Shown here: positions 8,473-21,257 of the stretch, piece after piece | Position numbering within the stretch: position 1 is the first letter of the stretch | How the letters are laid out: the number at the start of each line of letters is the position of its first letter | Source of the DNA: an uncultured Pelagibacteraceae bacterium | Lineage (GTDB): Bacteria; Pseudomonadota; Alphaproteobacteria; Pelagibacterales; Pelagibacteraceae | NCBI GenBank assembly: GCA_902539165.1 | Contig: CACBHY010000004.1 | Coordinates: 62,001 to 126,000, forward strand | Length of the DNA stretch: 64,000 nucleotides | Direction of reading: 5' to 3' | Program-made: the position numbers and the translations under genes | Notes under the pieces: model-generated | Databases searched by the model: none | Told to the model about the DNA's origin: nothing | What the model saw: the letters and a program-made list of their open reading frames with translations, nothing else

Positions 8473-9354
8473 ATGATTCCGTACGACAAAAGATCTGGAA
8501 AAATTTGGTACAACGATGAGCTTGTAGATTGGAGTGACGTTAAACTTCATGTTTTAAGCCATGGTTTACACTATGCAAGTTGTGTTTTTGAAGGTGAGAG
8601 AGTTTATGAAGGGTCAATATTTAAATTAGAGGAGCACACATCTAGATTTTTTCACTCAGCAAGAAGAATGGGTTTTGAAATTCCATATTCTGAAGAAAAA
8701 ATCAATAATGCTTCAAATAAAATTATTGCTAATCAAAATGTTAACAATGGATATGTTAGACCTGTAGCTTGGAGAGGTAGTGAGATGATGGCTATTTCTG
8801 CTCAGCAAACAAAAATACATGTTGCAATTGCAACTTGGGAATGGGGCTCATATTTTGATCCAAAATTAAAAATTGAGGGAATTAAATTAAATATTTCAAA
8901 TTGGAGAAGGCCTGCACCTAACACAATTCCCTGGGATACAAAAGCTTCTGGCCTTTATATGATTTGCACACTATCAAAACATGAAGCCGAAAAACAAGGA
9001 TATACAGATTCATTAATGTTGGATCATGAAGGAAATGTTGCTGAAGCAACTGGAGCAAATATTTTTTTTAAAGATAAAAATGGAGAACTTCATACTCCAA
9101 TTCCTGATTCATTTTTAGATGGAATTACACGAAGAACAGTTATTGAAATTGCAAAATCAAAAAATGTCAAAGTTAATGAAAGGAAAATAAGTCCAGAAGA
9201 GCTATCAAGTTTTGTAGGATGTTTTTTAACAGGGACGGCTGCAGAAGTTACTCCAGTTTCATGTATTGCAGAACATCAATTTAAAGTTTGTGATACAATA
9301 ATTGATTTGAATGAAAGTTATCAAAGTTTAGTAAGAAAGAAAAAAGCTGCTTAA
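8473..9354 (+). CDS. ilvE: Branched-chain amino acid aminotransferase
   Basis: PLP fold-type IV transaminase for the last step of Leu, Ile and Val synthesis. The 293 residues include HGLHYASCVFEGERVY at the N-terminus, the PLP lysine at about Lys157 (IPWDTKASGLYM), and EATGANIFF and FLTGTAAEVTPV, all family signatures. The ATG at 8473 is the only reasonable start. The 3' end overlaps pgsA on the opposite strand by 4 nt. An alternative would be a D-amino-acid or ADC-lyase relative, but GTAAEVTPV and the overall length favour IlvE. Confidence 0.93.
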   Translation: MIPYDKRSGKIWYNDELVDWSDVKLHVLSHGLHYASCVFEGERVYEGSIFKLEEHTSRFFHSARRMGFEIPYSEEKINNASNKIIANQNVNNGYVRPVAWRGSEMMAISAQQTKIHVAIATWEWGSYFDPKLKIEGIKLNISNWRRPAPNTIPWDTKASGLYMICTLSKHEAEKQGYTDSLMLDHEGNVAEATGANIFFKDKNGELHTPIPDSFLDGITRRTVIEIAKSKNVKVNERKISPEELSSFVGCFLTGTAAEVTPVSCIAEHQFKVCDTIIDLNESYQSLVRKKKAA

Positions 9355-9935
9355 TTTTTGTTGTCTTCGGACATTGCATGGTCAATTCCTTTTCGCATAT
9401 AATCATATCCAGTAAAAAGTGTTAAAGCCGCAGATAACCATAAAAGTATAATTCCTATTGTTTGAGCGTTATAATCTTGAAAATTAATAATTTTGTTACC
9501 TGTCTCTCCTGATAATAGAAGAGCGATTGAAACCATCTGTAAAACTGTTTTTAATTTAGCTAGGCTGGATACGGGAAGTTTAATTTTTCCTTTTGCTAAA
9601 AACTCTCTTAGCCCTGAAATTAATATTTCTCTGGTAAGAATAATAATTGCAGCAATTACTTCATAATTTCTGATAGTTCCATCCATTACCAAAAGAATTA
9701 ATGCAGTTGCAACAATAATTTTGTCAGCTATTGGATCTAGTAATTCCCCTAACTTAGATTCTTCGCCCATCATCCTTGCCAACATTCCATCTAAAAAGTC
9801 TGTAAATGATGCTACAATGAATAATATAAGAGCAGTTAAATCTCCATAAAATCCAGGGAGATAAAAAGCTAAAACAAAAAAAGGAACTATAATTATTCGT
9901 CCGATGGTTAGAATGTTTGGAATTTTTTTTAGCAT
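9351..9935 (-). CDS. pgsA: CDP-diacylglycerol-glycerol-3-phosphate 3-phosphatidyltransferase
   Basis: Inner-membrane enzyme that makes phosphatidylglycerol phosphate, the committed step to PG and cardiolipin. The 194-residue protein has several membrane segments and the CDP-alcohol phosphotransferase motif (DFLDGMLAR...GELLDPIADK), with all expected Asp, Gly and Arg residues. It starts 2 nt after uvrC; uvrC-pgsA adjacency is conserved across proteobacteria. Its product is the lipid donor for Lgt, encoded at 4956-5738. Confidence 0.95.
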   Translation of the reverse strand: MLKKIPNILTIGRIIIVPFFVLAFYLPGFYGDLTALILFIVASFTDFLDGMLARMMGEESKLGELLDPIADKIIVATALILLVMDGTIRNYEVIAAIIILTREILISGLREFLAKGKIKLPVSSLAKLKTVLQMVSIALLLSGETGNKIINFQDYNAQTIGIILLWLSAALTLFTGYDYMRKGIDHAMSEDNKN

Positions 9936-9937
9936 AA

Positions 9938-11773
9938 CTATTCGTGAAAAAAGTTATATATCTTTTTTGCTACTTTTTCTTCAACACCTTCAACAGACTT
10001 TATTTCGTCTAAACTTGCAGATTCAACTGATCTAGCAGATCCAAAATGGTTCAATAGTGCTCTTTTTCTTATAGATCCTATACCTTCAATCTGATCAAGA
10101 AGAGATTTACTTATTCCCCTTTTCCTTTTTGCCCTATGCGCACTTATTGCAAATCTATGTGATTCATCTCTTATTCTTTGAAGAAAAAATAATGTTGGGT
10201 CATTTCTTGAAAATTTAAATTCTTTACCGTTATGAAAAAATGTTTCATTTCCACTATTTCTGAACTTGCCCTTTGCAATAGCAATTAAAGGTATATCATG
10301 TAAACCAAGCTCATTTAAACTCTCTCTAGCTACAGAGTATTGTCCTTTACCACCATCAACAAGGACTAAATCAGGAAATGTAAGATAATTATCTTTTTCT
10401 TGTACTGCTCTTTTAAATCTTCTGCTTAAAACTTCTCTCATCATTCCATAATCATCTTGCTCATTTTTTTTATGTTTAATATTAAATTTTCTATATCTTT
10501 TTTTAATGAAACCCTCATCCCCATATGTAATTAATGCTCCAACACTATTTGTGCCCTGAATATGACTATTATCATATACTTCAATTAAATTAATATTTGT
10601 TTCTAAATTAAATTTTTTTGCAACTGAATCAAATAACTCTCGGTTATTCTGACTTTCATAAAGTTTTCTATTAAGACTGTCTTTAGCATTTTTGATAGCT
10701 TGATTAATAACTTTTAACTTTGAACCTTTTTTTGCAACTGAAATATTAATTTGTTTTCCTTCTTTAATTGTTAATGTTTTTTCAATTAAAACTTTTTCTT
10801 TAATTTCTTCCGAAACAATTATTGAAGAGGGTACGCTCTTATTTTCATAAAATTGGGAAATAAATGAATTTAATATTTCGTCAAGTTTTTCATCAGGATC
10901 GTGTTTTGGAAAAAAAGCTTGGTTGCCCCAATTTTGTTTTGATCTATAAAAAAATACCTGAATACATGTTTTACCAGACTCTTTATAACCAGCAACAACA
11001 TCTGCCTCAACAAGATTAGCCTCATTTATTCTTTGAGAGGATTGAATAATATTTAATGCTTTAATTCTATCTCTTAATATTACTGCCTTTTCAAAATCTA
11101 ATCCGTTACTTGCCTGCTCCATTTGATTAGAAAGATTTTTTTGTATTCTTCTTGACTTACCTGAAACAAATTCAATCGCATCTTCGACTGATTGTTTGTA
11201 GTCTTCTTTACTTACATATCCAACACATGGTCCAGAGCATCTTTTAATTTGATATAAGATACAAGGTCTCTCTCGATTTTTAAAAACGGTGTCATCACAA
11301 ACTCTTAAATGAAAAATTTTTTGAATCATTTTTATGGTCCAGTTTGCTGATCCTGCAGAAGCGAATGGTCCAAAGTAAAATCCTTCTTTTGTCTTTTTCC
11401 CCCTATGTCTTTTAATTTGAGACCATTGATCTTTGTTTCCAATAAATATGAAAGGAAATGATTTATCGTCTCTTAATAGGATATTAAACTTTGGTTTATG
11501 TTTTTTGATTAAATTAGCCTCAAGAAGTAATGCCTCACTTTCGTTAGAGGTAGTTGTTATTTCTAACTTTCTAGTTTGTGACAACATTCTCTCTGTTCTA
11601 ATTATGTGATTTTTTTCCGAAACATAACTCTTAAGTCTATTAGGTAGGTTTTTTGCTTTTCCTACATAAAGAATTTCATTTTTTGAGTTTAGCATCCTGT
11701 AAACTCCTGGTAGTTTTGGAATTAAAGTGAGTTCTTTTTTTATTACTTCTTTACCTAATTCAGAACTTATCAT
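9938..11773 (-). CDS. uvrC: UvrABC excinuclease subunit C
   Basis: Makes both incisions in nucleotide excision repair. About 611 residues: a GIY-YIG nuclease domain (PGVYRM, then [10 protein letters not shown]), a UvrB-binding UVR motif ([19 protein letters not shown]), an RNase H-like 5' nuclease domain ([20 protein letters not shown]) and a C-terminal helix-hairpin-helix pair ([29 protein letters not shown]). I prefer the ATG at 11773; a TTG ten codons upstream (11803) is also in frame. It overlaps the end of folB by 14 nt, and uvrB heads the same operon. Confidence 0.95.
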   Translation of the reverse strand: MISSELGKEVIKKELTLIPKLPGVYRMLNSKNEILYVGKAKNLPNRLKSYVSEKNHIIRTERMLSQTRKLEITTTSNESEALLLEANLIKKHKPKFNILLRDDKSFPFIFIGNKDQWSQIKRHRGKKTKEGFYFGPFASAGSANWTIKMIQKIFHLRVCDDTVFKNRERPCILYQIKRCSGPCVGYVSKEDYKQSVEDAIEFVSGKSRRIQKNLSNQMEQASNGLDFEKAVILRDRIKALNIIQSSQRINEANLVEADVVAGYKESGKTCIQVFFYRSKQNWGNQAFFPKHDPDEKLDEILNSFISQFYENKSVPSSIIVSEEIKEKVLIEKTLTIKEGKQINISVAKKGSKLKVINQAIKNAKDSLNRKLYESQNNRELFDSVAKKFNLETNINLIEVYDNSHIQGTNSVGALITYGDEGFIKKRYRKFNIKHKKNEQDDYGMMREVLSRRFKRAVQEKDNYLTFPDLVLVDGGKGQYSVARESLNELGLHDIPLIAIAKGKFRNSGNETFFHNGKEFKFSRNDPTLFFLQRIRDESHRFAISAHRAKRKRGISKSLLDQIEGIGSIRKRALLNHFGSARSVESASLDEIKSVEGVEEKVAKKIYNFFHE

Positions 11774-12185
11774 GACTTCTTTTTTTGGTAATTTGAATAC
11801 CAACAGAGGTACATTCTTTCAAAATTTCTAATTTTTCAATCTGAAGGTTTATTTTACCTATACGTCTGTCCTTAAAAAGGACGTCAAAAACATCTTCAGC
11901 AAGAGTTTCAAGAAAGTTATAATGTTTGTTTTTTGTAAGTTTTTTAATTAACTTTACTATTCTTCCGTAATTTACGATTGATTTTATATCTTTGTCACTT
12001 GTCGGCTTCTTGTCCTCGTAACCAACTTCAAGATTAAATTTAACTTTTTGAGGTTTTTCTTTTTCAAAATCATAATACCCAAGTTTAAGATCAAGAATTA
12101 ATTCTTTAATTAGAATTTTTTTTTCGTAATTAAATAAAGCTTTATTTTTATCTATTTTAACTATTTTGAAGTTATTTTTTCTCAT
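11760..12185 (-). CDS. folB: Dihydroneopterin aldolase-type protein
   Basis: Folate-pathway aldolase family (FolB), 141 residues. The region [20 protein letters not shown] is the family's opening strand-helix pattern, and [14 protein letters not shown] is the typical central helix. About 20 residues precede the core, so the N-terminus is slightly long. It overlaps the upstream SDR gene by 4 nt (ATGA). The adjacent SDR looks like a pteridine reductase, which supports a pterin role for the pair. Identity is weaker than for the repair genes; a dihydroneopterin epimerase is possible. Confidence 0.75.
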   Translation of the reverse strand: MRKNNFKIVKIDKNKALFNYEKKILIKELILDLKLGYYDFEKEKPQKVKFNLEVGYEDKKPTSDKDIKSIVNYGRIVKLIKKLTKNKHYNFLETLAEDVFDVLFKDRRIGKINLQIEKLEILKECTSVGIQITKKRSHDKF

Positions 12186-12915
12186 TCTTTACCCATTATA
12201 TCTGGTGTTTGCCAGTTCAGATTTTGTCCGCTATCAATTGCTAGAACTTGACCAGTAATAGACCTATTTTTAATAAAAAAGTCAACAGCATTACATATTT
12301 GCTCAACGTCAACTTGTCTTTTTAAAGGAGTGGCTAGATACTGTTTTCTAAAATGTTTCTCTGATTGTCTCTGGTTCTTAATAGTAGGTCCAGGGGCTAT
12401 TCCATTTACTCTTATATTTGGTGCTAGACTCATAGCACTTGTTTTTGTAAGAGTATAAAGGCCGGTTTTGCTAATAGTATACGAAAAAAAATAAGGTGTA
12501 AGTTTGAAAACTCTTTGGTCAATAATATTTATAATATTATTATTTTTTCCTTTAATATTTTTCGAAAATTCTTTTGATAATAAAGCTGGTGTTCTCAAAT
12601 TTGTTCTTAAATGTTGACCCCAACTATCTGTTGAAAAGTTTTCTAATTTATCATTTTCAAATAAGGATGCATTATTTATTAAACAATCAAAAAACTTAAG
12701 TTTTAATTTAGCAAATTTAACAATTTTATTTACATCTATTTCTTTGCTTAAATCTCCTTTTACTAGATAAATTTTTGTTCCGTTATTTTCTAATTCTTTT
12801 TTGAGTTTTTCAGCCTTTGATTTGGATTTATTGTAGTGTATTAAAATTTCTATATTTTGACCTGATAGTTTTTTTGCAATTGCTGCACCAATTCTGGTGG
12901 CTCCACCTGTAATTA

Positions 12916-12934
<19 letters not shown>
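12182..12934 (-). CDS. SDR oxidoreductase, pteridine reductase (FolM/PTR1)-like
   Basis: Classical short-chain dehydrogenase of 250 residues. The nucleotide-binding motif [15 protein letters not shown] has the Arg after the glycines seen in NADPH-dependent pteridine reductases. NNAS, and the catalytic Tyr and Lys in YTISKTGLY, are present. [14 protein letters not shown] ends the core in the way FolM proteins do. It lies between uvrB (19-nt overlap) and folB (4-nt overlap). I infer reduction of dihydropterin/dihydrofolate-type substrates from the motif and the neighbour; the substrate is not proved by sequence. Confidence 0.75.
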
Positions 12935-16314
<3,380 letters not shown>

Positions 16315-16317
16315 TAA

Positions 16318-16980
16318 GTGAAAACGGCACTTATATTTGGGTCAACAGGTTTAGTAGGTGGACAGGTTTTAAATCAACTGGTTGATAATACAGATTATTC
16401 TAAAATAAAGATCTTTGTAAGATCTGACGCTAAAGTTCAGAGCAATAAAGTAGAAATTATTAAAATAGACTTTAGTAATTTAGAAAATTTCAAAGATTAT
16501 ATTAAAGGTGATGATTGTTTTTTTTGTATAGGAACAACAAAAAAAAAATCTCGTGATCAAGATGAATATAGAAGAATAGAACTTGATATTCCAAAGAAAG
16601 TAGCTCAATTAGCAAAAATGAATGAGGTTAAATCTTTTATATTTATTTCCTCAATTTCAGCGAATTCAAAAAGTTCTAGTGATTATTTAAAATTTAAAGG
16701 ACAAGTAGAGGAAGAAATCAAAAATTTAAATTTTCAAACAATTGCAATAATGAGGCCATCATTTCTAATGGGAAATAGAAAAGAAATTAGAATAGTTGAG
16801 ATGGTAGGTATTCCTATTTTTAAAATGCTTTCACCTTTATTTTTGGGATCTTTAAAAAAAATGAAACCAATTCAGTCAGAATTAGTTGCAAAAATCATGA
16901 TTAGAGCTGCAAATGAAAATATGCAAAAAACTATTTTTGAGTCTGATGAGATAGTTGAGTTAAATTTAGACCAAACCTAA
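16318..16980 (+). CDS. NAD(P)H-binding Rossmann protein, HTATIP2/TIP30-like
   Basis: Atypical SDR of 220 residues with the nucleotide-binding motif IFGSTGLVGGQVLNQL, then DCFFCIGTT and FIFISSISANS; this pattern is that of the HTATIP2 / YwnB-like NAD(P)-binding family. Translation starts at GTG (16318), 3 nt after the aspC stop, so the two are probably cotranscribed. The last 15 nt overlap the convergent epimerase-family gene. Enzymatic activity is unknown in most bacterial members, so I give no function. Confidence 0.72.
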   Translation: MKTALIFGSTGLVGGQVLNQLVDNTDYSKIKIFVRSDAKVQSNKVEIIKIDFSNLENFKDYIKGDDCFFCIGTTKKKSRDQDEYRRIELDIPKKVAQLAKMNEVKSFIFISSISANSKSSSDYLKFKGQVEEEIKNLNFQTIAIMRPSFLMGNRKEIRIVEMVGIPIFKMLSPLFLGSLKKMKPIQSELVAKIMIRAANENMQKTIFESDEIVELNLDQT

Positions 16981-17988
16981 CCTAACAACAGATTTAGCAG
17001 TATCAGCCATACACCCTTTTGCAGGTTTAAATTTAAATCCTAATAAATCCTCAGAATAAGTAGTGTCAGTTTGCATTGTAATCTCAAGGTCAGGTATCAT
17101 TGTTTTAGCACTTGAGTCGATGTAACTAAATAATTTAACCATAAAATTTGGCAAATGTTTTTTTGGAAGTTTTTTTGCATACTCAGGCATTGCTTCAGCC
17201 ATTATTTGAGATAACTCAATAAGTGTTTTTACTTCCTTACCTACTATCAATCTCCTCCCACCAACCTTATTATTCCCAAGACAAGCAATGTGCGATTTTG
17301 CTACATCACGTACATCAGAAATTAAAACTCCCCATTTCGGTGCTGCTGGAAATTTACCTTTAAGAAACTGTCTTACATATTCAATTGAAGTACCCCCTTT
17401 AGTATCTAATGCATCACCAAATACCCCGCCAGGGCAGATAGTAGTCAGCTTATTCTTTAATCCCTTACTTTCCATGAACTCCCAAGCAATTCTCTCAGCT
17501 TTGGTTTTTGACAAAAAGTAATCTGTCACTCCCTTTGTCCAATTTTCATCTGTCCAATCATTTTCTCCAAATGAATATGGATTACTTCTGTTTGGTTTTC
17601 TAAACATTGCAACAATCGAAGAAGTTTTAATTATTTGTTCTACATTTGCATTTAAGCCAGCATTTAAAACTCTTAACGTTCCATCTACTGCAGGTGCCAA
17701 TAAACTATCTCTATTATTTGATACTTTATAGGGGAAAGGGGAAGCGATATGCATTATATACTTACAACCTTGAGCTGCTTCATTCCAGCCTTCATCTTTT
17801 AATAGATCTAATTCAACAAATGATAAATTATTTATTGGAGCGAACTTACTTATAGTTTCTTTTGTTTGTTCTATTAAACTATTATTTCTTACCGTTCCTA
17901 AAACTTTGTAACCTAAATTTAATAATTCTATTGTAGTATGCTTTGCAATCCATCCGCTTATACCAGTAACTAATATCTTTCCATCCAT
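16966..17988 (-). CDS. NAD(P)-dependent epimerase / dihydroflavonol reductase-like SDR
   Basis: Extended SDR of 340 residues: ILVTGISGWIAKHTTIELL is the N-terminal nucleotide motif, MHIASPFP and KTSSIVAM follow, and YFLSKTKAERIAWEF carries the catalytic Tyr-x3-Lys. The layout matches the dihydroflavonol-4-reductase/aldehyde reductase branch. It reads from the same strand as the next SDR (20-nt gap) and trxB, suggesting a three-gene operon trxB-SDR-SDR. The substrate is unknown; an aldehyde or hydroxy-ketone is a fair guess from the subfamily only. Confidence 0.8.
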   Translation of the reverse strand: MDGKILVTGISGWIAKHTTIELLNLGYKVLGTVRNNSLIEQTKETISKFAPINNLSFVELDLLKDEGWNEAAQGCKYIMHIASPFPYKVSNNRDSLLAPAVDGTLRVLNAGLNANVEQIIKTSSIVAMFRKPNRSNPYSFGENDWTDENWTKGVTDYFLSKTKAERIAWEFMESKGLKNKLTTICPGGVFGDALDTKGGTSIEYVRQFLKGKFPAAPKWGVLISDVRDVAKSHIACLGNNKVGGRRLIVGKEVKTLIELSQIMAEAMPEYAKKLPKKHLPNFMVKLFSYIDSSAKTMIPDLEITMQTDTTYSEDLLGFKFKPAKGCMADTAKSVVRLGLV

Positions 17989-18008
17989 AATTATACTTAA
18001 CGTAATTA

Positions 18009-18680
18009 TTAAAATTTTTCTACTGAAGTTCTCAATTCAATTTCCCACGCCCAAGCACTTTTTTCCTGATCATAAAAGCTAAGATATGATTTTGCAATTT
18101 CATCAGGATGCATTGTTTGATAATCACCGTAAGGTTCTCGACCTATTGCTCCATCGATAACAAAATGACCTATATGTATGTTTTGTGGATGAAGTTCTCT
18201 AGCTAATGACTGAGCAAGACCTCTTAAAGCGAATTTTCCCATTGCAAATGCAGAGGAATTAGCAAAACCTTTAACTCCTGCAGTTGCACTAGTAAAAAAA
18301 ATACTTCCACTTTTTCTCTCCAACATTCTTTTTGATGCTTCTTGAGCAACCAAAAATGCACCAAAGCAAGTAATATTAATTGCTTTTTGAACCTGAATTG
18401 CTTCAATTTCAGTTATTGAACCCTTTACTCTCATTGATGGATTATAAATTACTAAATTTGGTACTCCAATTTTGTCAACCTCTTTAAAAAGATTTTGAAC
18501 ACTTTTCATATCGCTTGCATCACAAGAAATTGTTATTGCATCAATTTCTTTTTTTAAATTTTCTAATTTTTCAACATCCCTTGCAGCCAAAATAACTTTC
18601 ATTTTTTTAGATGCACAAAGTCTAGCTATAGAAGAGCTTAATCCAGGACCTACTCCCACAATTAAAACTATTTCTGACAT
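18009..18680 (-). CDS. Short-chain dehydrogenase-like protein with Phe at the catalytic Tyr site
   Basis: SDR-fold protein of 223 residues. The N-terminal VGVGPGLSSSIARLCA is a variant glycine motif, the active-site Ser is at about 131 (FFTSATAG), and the YxxxK motif reads FAMGK (residues 145-149), so the usual catalytic Tyr is Phe. From memory, several proteobacterial homologues share this Phe version, so it is probably a family trait and not a mutation. It lies 5 nt after trxB and 20 nt before another SDR gene. Cofactor use is plausible; classical SDR chemistry is doubtful. Confidence 0.78.
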   Translation of the reverse strand: MSEIVLIVGVGPGLSSSIARLCASKKMKVILAARDVEKLENLKKEIDAITISCDASDMKSVQNLFKEVDKIGVPNLVIYNPSMRVKGSITEIEAIQVQKAINITCFGAFLVAQEASKRMLERKSGSIFFTSATAGVKGFANSSAFAMGKFALRGLAQSLARELHPQNIHIGHFVIDGAIGREPYGDYQTMHPDEIAKSYLSFYDQEKSAWAWEIELRTSVEKF

Positions 18681-18685
18681 TTATA

Positions 18686-19627
18686 TTATGATAAGTGCTT
18701 TTCAGCCTCTAAAGCGGCCATACATCCCATTCCAGCTGCTGTAACCGCTTGTCTAAAAGTTTTATCTTTAACGTCTCCAGCTGCATAAACTCCAGGTATG
18801 TTTGTTTCGGTTGAATCTGGTTTAGTAACCAAATATCCCTCTTTGTCCATATCTAATTGTTCTTTAAATAGAGATGTTGCTGGATCGTGACCAATTGCAA
18901 TAAATACCCCATCGAGTTTTATTTCTTCTACGTTATTTGTTTTTACATTTTTAATTTTTATTCCTTTTACATTTTTAGGCTCTTTGTCTCCAATCACATC
19001 CTCTACAACCGAATCCCAAATAATCTCGATTTTTTTATTTTCCATCAATTTTTTTTGAAGCATTTTTTCAGCTCTCAAACTATCACGTCTGTGAATTAAT
19101 TTAACTTTAGAGGCAAATTTTGTAAGAAACATTGCTTCCTCAACTGCCGCATTTCCTCCACCAACAACTGCTACTTCTTTATTTTTAAAGAAGAAACCAT
19201 CACACGTTGCGCAAGCGGAAACTCCAAACCCTCTGAATTCTTGTTCAGACTTAATGTTTAGCCATCTTGCTTGAGCACCTGTCGAAATAATTATGCTATC
19301 TGCCGTATACTTTTGACCGCTATCCCCCATAGCTTCAAAAGGTTGCGATTTTAAATTTACGGATGCAATATGATCTTCTATCATCTCAGTTCCAACAGCT
19401 TTTGCTTGTTCTTTCATTTGGTCCATCAACCATGGTCCTTGAATTACATCGGCAAATCCAGGAAAATTTTCAACATCAGTTGTTGTTGTTAGTTGTCCTC
19501 CTGGCGCAGCTCCATATACTAATATTGGATTTAACATTGCACGAGCAGCATATACTGCTGCAGTGTAGCCGGCAGGACCGGATCCAATTATTAACACTTT
19601 TGTGTGTTTAGTTGGATTTTCGCTCAT
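18686..19627 (-). CDS. trxB: Thioredoxin-disulfide reductase
   Basis: FAD- and NADPH-dependent reductase of thioredoxin, 313 residues, cytosolic. Seen: the FAD motif IIGSGPAGYTAAVYAARA (Gly-x-Gly at 15-20), the redox-active CATC at Cys139/Cys142 (SACATCDGFFF), the NADPH motif VVGGGNAAVEEA, and the C-terminal FAD motif GVYAAGDV. Length and motif order are those of low-molecular-weight TrxB. It heads a probable operon with two SDR-fold genes and is divergent from the ELM1-like gene with only 21 bp between starts. Confidence 0.96.
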   Translation of the reverse strand: MSENPTKHTKVLIIGSGPAGYTAAVYAARAMLNPILVYGAAPGGQLTTTTDVENFPGFADVIQGPWLMDQMKEQAKAVGTEMIEDHIASVNLKSQPFEAMGDSGQKYTADSIIISTGAQARWLNIKSEQEFRGFGVSACATCDGFFFKNKEVAVVGGGNAAVEEAMFLTKFASKVKLIHRRDSLRAEKMLQKKLMENKKIEIIWDSVVEDVIGDKEPKNVKGIKIKNVKTNNVEEIKLDGVFIAIGHDPATSLFKEQLDMDKEGYLVTKPDSTETNIPGVYAAGDVKDKTFRQAVTAAGMGCMAALEAEKHLS

Positions 19628-19648
19628 ATGAAAGCTATATAATGATTA

Positions 19649-20593
19649 ATGTCTAAATTAAAAGGTTTATTATTAACTCAGGGCATGCATGGAATGATCA
19701 GTCAAGTAGAGGGCTTAGCTAAAGCTCTTGATATTGACTTCATACACCACAAGGTTGAAACAAATAATATTTGGAAGATTGTTCCACCAAGATTTTCTCC
19801 AATCTCACAAAGTGTTTATAAAAAAATCAATCAAGTAGATTTTAACGTAATAATTTCATGTGGAAGAAAAAGCGTTATTCCTTCAATTCATTTAAAAAAT
19901 ATTTCTAATAAAAAAATCTTTACTATTCATATTCAAGATCCGAAAGTGGACTATAAGCATTTCGATTATATTGTTGCACCTGAGCATGATGCTATAGAAG
20001 GAGAGAACGTTATTAACACAAAGGGTGCCATTCATTACTTAACTGAGCAAGAAATTTTCGAAAACAAAGAATATCTAAATTCTTTTATTAAAAAAGATAG
20101 CAGAAAAATATGGACCTTAATTATGGGAGGACCAACGAAATATTATGATTATTCATCAAAAAATATAAAGGATATTTTTTCAATGTTTAACAATTTGTTG
20201 GAAAAACATGATTTCCAACTTGTAGTTATTCCATCAATGAGAACACCACTTAATACAATTAATTATGCTAAGGAATTTTTTGGAGAAAATCATACAATAA
20301 TAATGAACGTAGATAAAAAAGCATACTTATCCGCCCTGGCAATTTCAGAAAAGATAGTAGTAACTTGCGACTCAAGCTCAATGATTTCAGAGGCTGCCCT
20401 AACTGGCAAACCTGTTTATGTTGCAAATATTCCACCAAAAAAAAATGATAAAAGATTTCAAAGATTCCGAAACTTATTTAGAGAATTGAATATTACAAGA
20501 AATCTAGGTGAAGAAATTGAAAATTGGAACTATGAAAAACTAGACGAAACGAATAGAGTGGCAAAAATTATTAAACATAAAATTCAATTTTAA
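19649..20593 (+). CDS. Mitochondrial fission ELM1-family protein
   Basis: ELM1/COG3660 family protein of 314 residues. In plants ELM1 recruits a dynamin to mitochondria; bacterial homologues are common in alphaproteobacteria but their role is not established. Seen: LLLTQGMHGMISQVEGLAKAL at the N-terminus, a central FTIHIQDPKVDYKHFDYIVAPEHD block, and VTCDSSSMISEAALTGKPVYV near the C-terminus, which looks like the sugar-nucleotide site of GT-B glycosyltransferases. Its stop overlaps the start of the next gene (TAATG). I infer a glycosyltransferase-like envelope role, with low confidence. Confidence 0.8.
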   Translation: MSKLKGLLLTQGMHGMISQVEGLAKALDIDFIHHKVETNNIWKIVPPRFSPISQSVYKKINQVDFNVIISCGRKSVIPSIHLKNISNKKIFTIHIQDPKVDYKHFDYIVAPEHDAIEGENVINTKGAIHYLTEQEIFENKEYLNSFIKKDSRKIWTLIMGGPTKYYDYSSKNIKDIFSMFNNLLEKHDFQLVVIPSMRTPLNTINYAKEFFGENHTIIMNVDKKAYLSALAISEKIVVTCDSSSMISEAALTGKPVYVANIPPKKNDKRFQRFRNLFRELNITRNLGEEIENWNYEKLDETNRVAKIIKHKIQF

Positions 20594-21255
20594 TGTCATT
20601 TTTAAATTCAATAAAAAATAATTCTACAAAACATGAAATTCCTTTTGATCATTGGGAGTATGGTGATGCGTTAAGTGAGGAGTCAATTAAAGAAATAATT
20701 AAAGCAGACATTCCAGATTTAAGTAAACTTAATCTTTCATATGATGGAACAAGGGCAATTGATGGTGGTAGTGCAGAATTTCGAGAGGGGATCGCCTCAG
20801 GGGGTAAAGCAATAAAATTCAGATGTTTTGTATCTAAAGAAAATTCATTGCAGTTTCCACATTTAGTAAAATTTATTAATGAATTACAATCTAAAGAAAC
20901 ACATAAAACTATTTCTGAAATGATTGGTAGGGATTTATCAAATTCATATGTACGAGTTGAAGTTATTTGTGATAGAGAGGGATTTTGGTTAAAACCTCAT
21001 TGTGATATTAAAGAAAAGTTGATGTCTGGATTGATATTCGTCAATAATACCAACGAGTCTGAGGATTTAGGTACAGATTTTTACAACGATAAGTTAGAAA
21101 AAGTTAAAACTTTACCCTATAGAAATAATTATGGTTATCTTTTTACGAGTGGGCCAAATACCTGGCATGGAATGGAAAAAAAGAAAATTCTAAAAGAGAG
21201 ACGATGTTTACAAGTTAATTATGTGACTTTTGAAACGGATTGGAAAGTTGAATAA
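20593..21255 (+). CDS. 2OG-Fe(II) oxygenase-like protein
   Basis: A 220-residue protein with a probable double-stranded beta-helix fold. A candidate iron triad is visible: HCD (about residues 135-137, in WLKPHCDIKEKL) and a distal His in NTWHGMEKK, followed by an Arg (RRCLQVNY) that could bind 2-oxoglutarate. The central NNTNESEDLGTDFYN resembles the linker seen in small phytanoyl/prolyl hydroxylase-like proteins. It is translationally coupled to the ELM1-like gene by a 1-nt overlap, so the two may act on one pathway. Substrate unknown. Confidence 0.65.
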   Translation: MSFLNSIKNNSTKHEIPFDHWEYGDALSEESIKEIIKADIPDLSKLNLSYDGTRAIDGGSAEFREGIASGGKAIKFRCFVSKENSLQFPHLVKFINELQSKETHKTISEMIGRDLSNSYVRVEVICDREGFWLKPHCDIKEKLMSGLIFVNNTNESEDLGTDFYNDKLEKVKTLPYRNNYGYLFTSGPNTWHGMEKKKILKERRCLQVNYVTFETDWKVE

Positions 21256-21257
21256 TT

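Noticed and set aside
16966-17988. Horizontal transfer of the epimerase-family gene
   Set aside because: Its composition looks only slightly less AT-rich than its neighbours by eye, there are no mobile elements nearby, and it sits in a compact operon with trxB.
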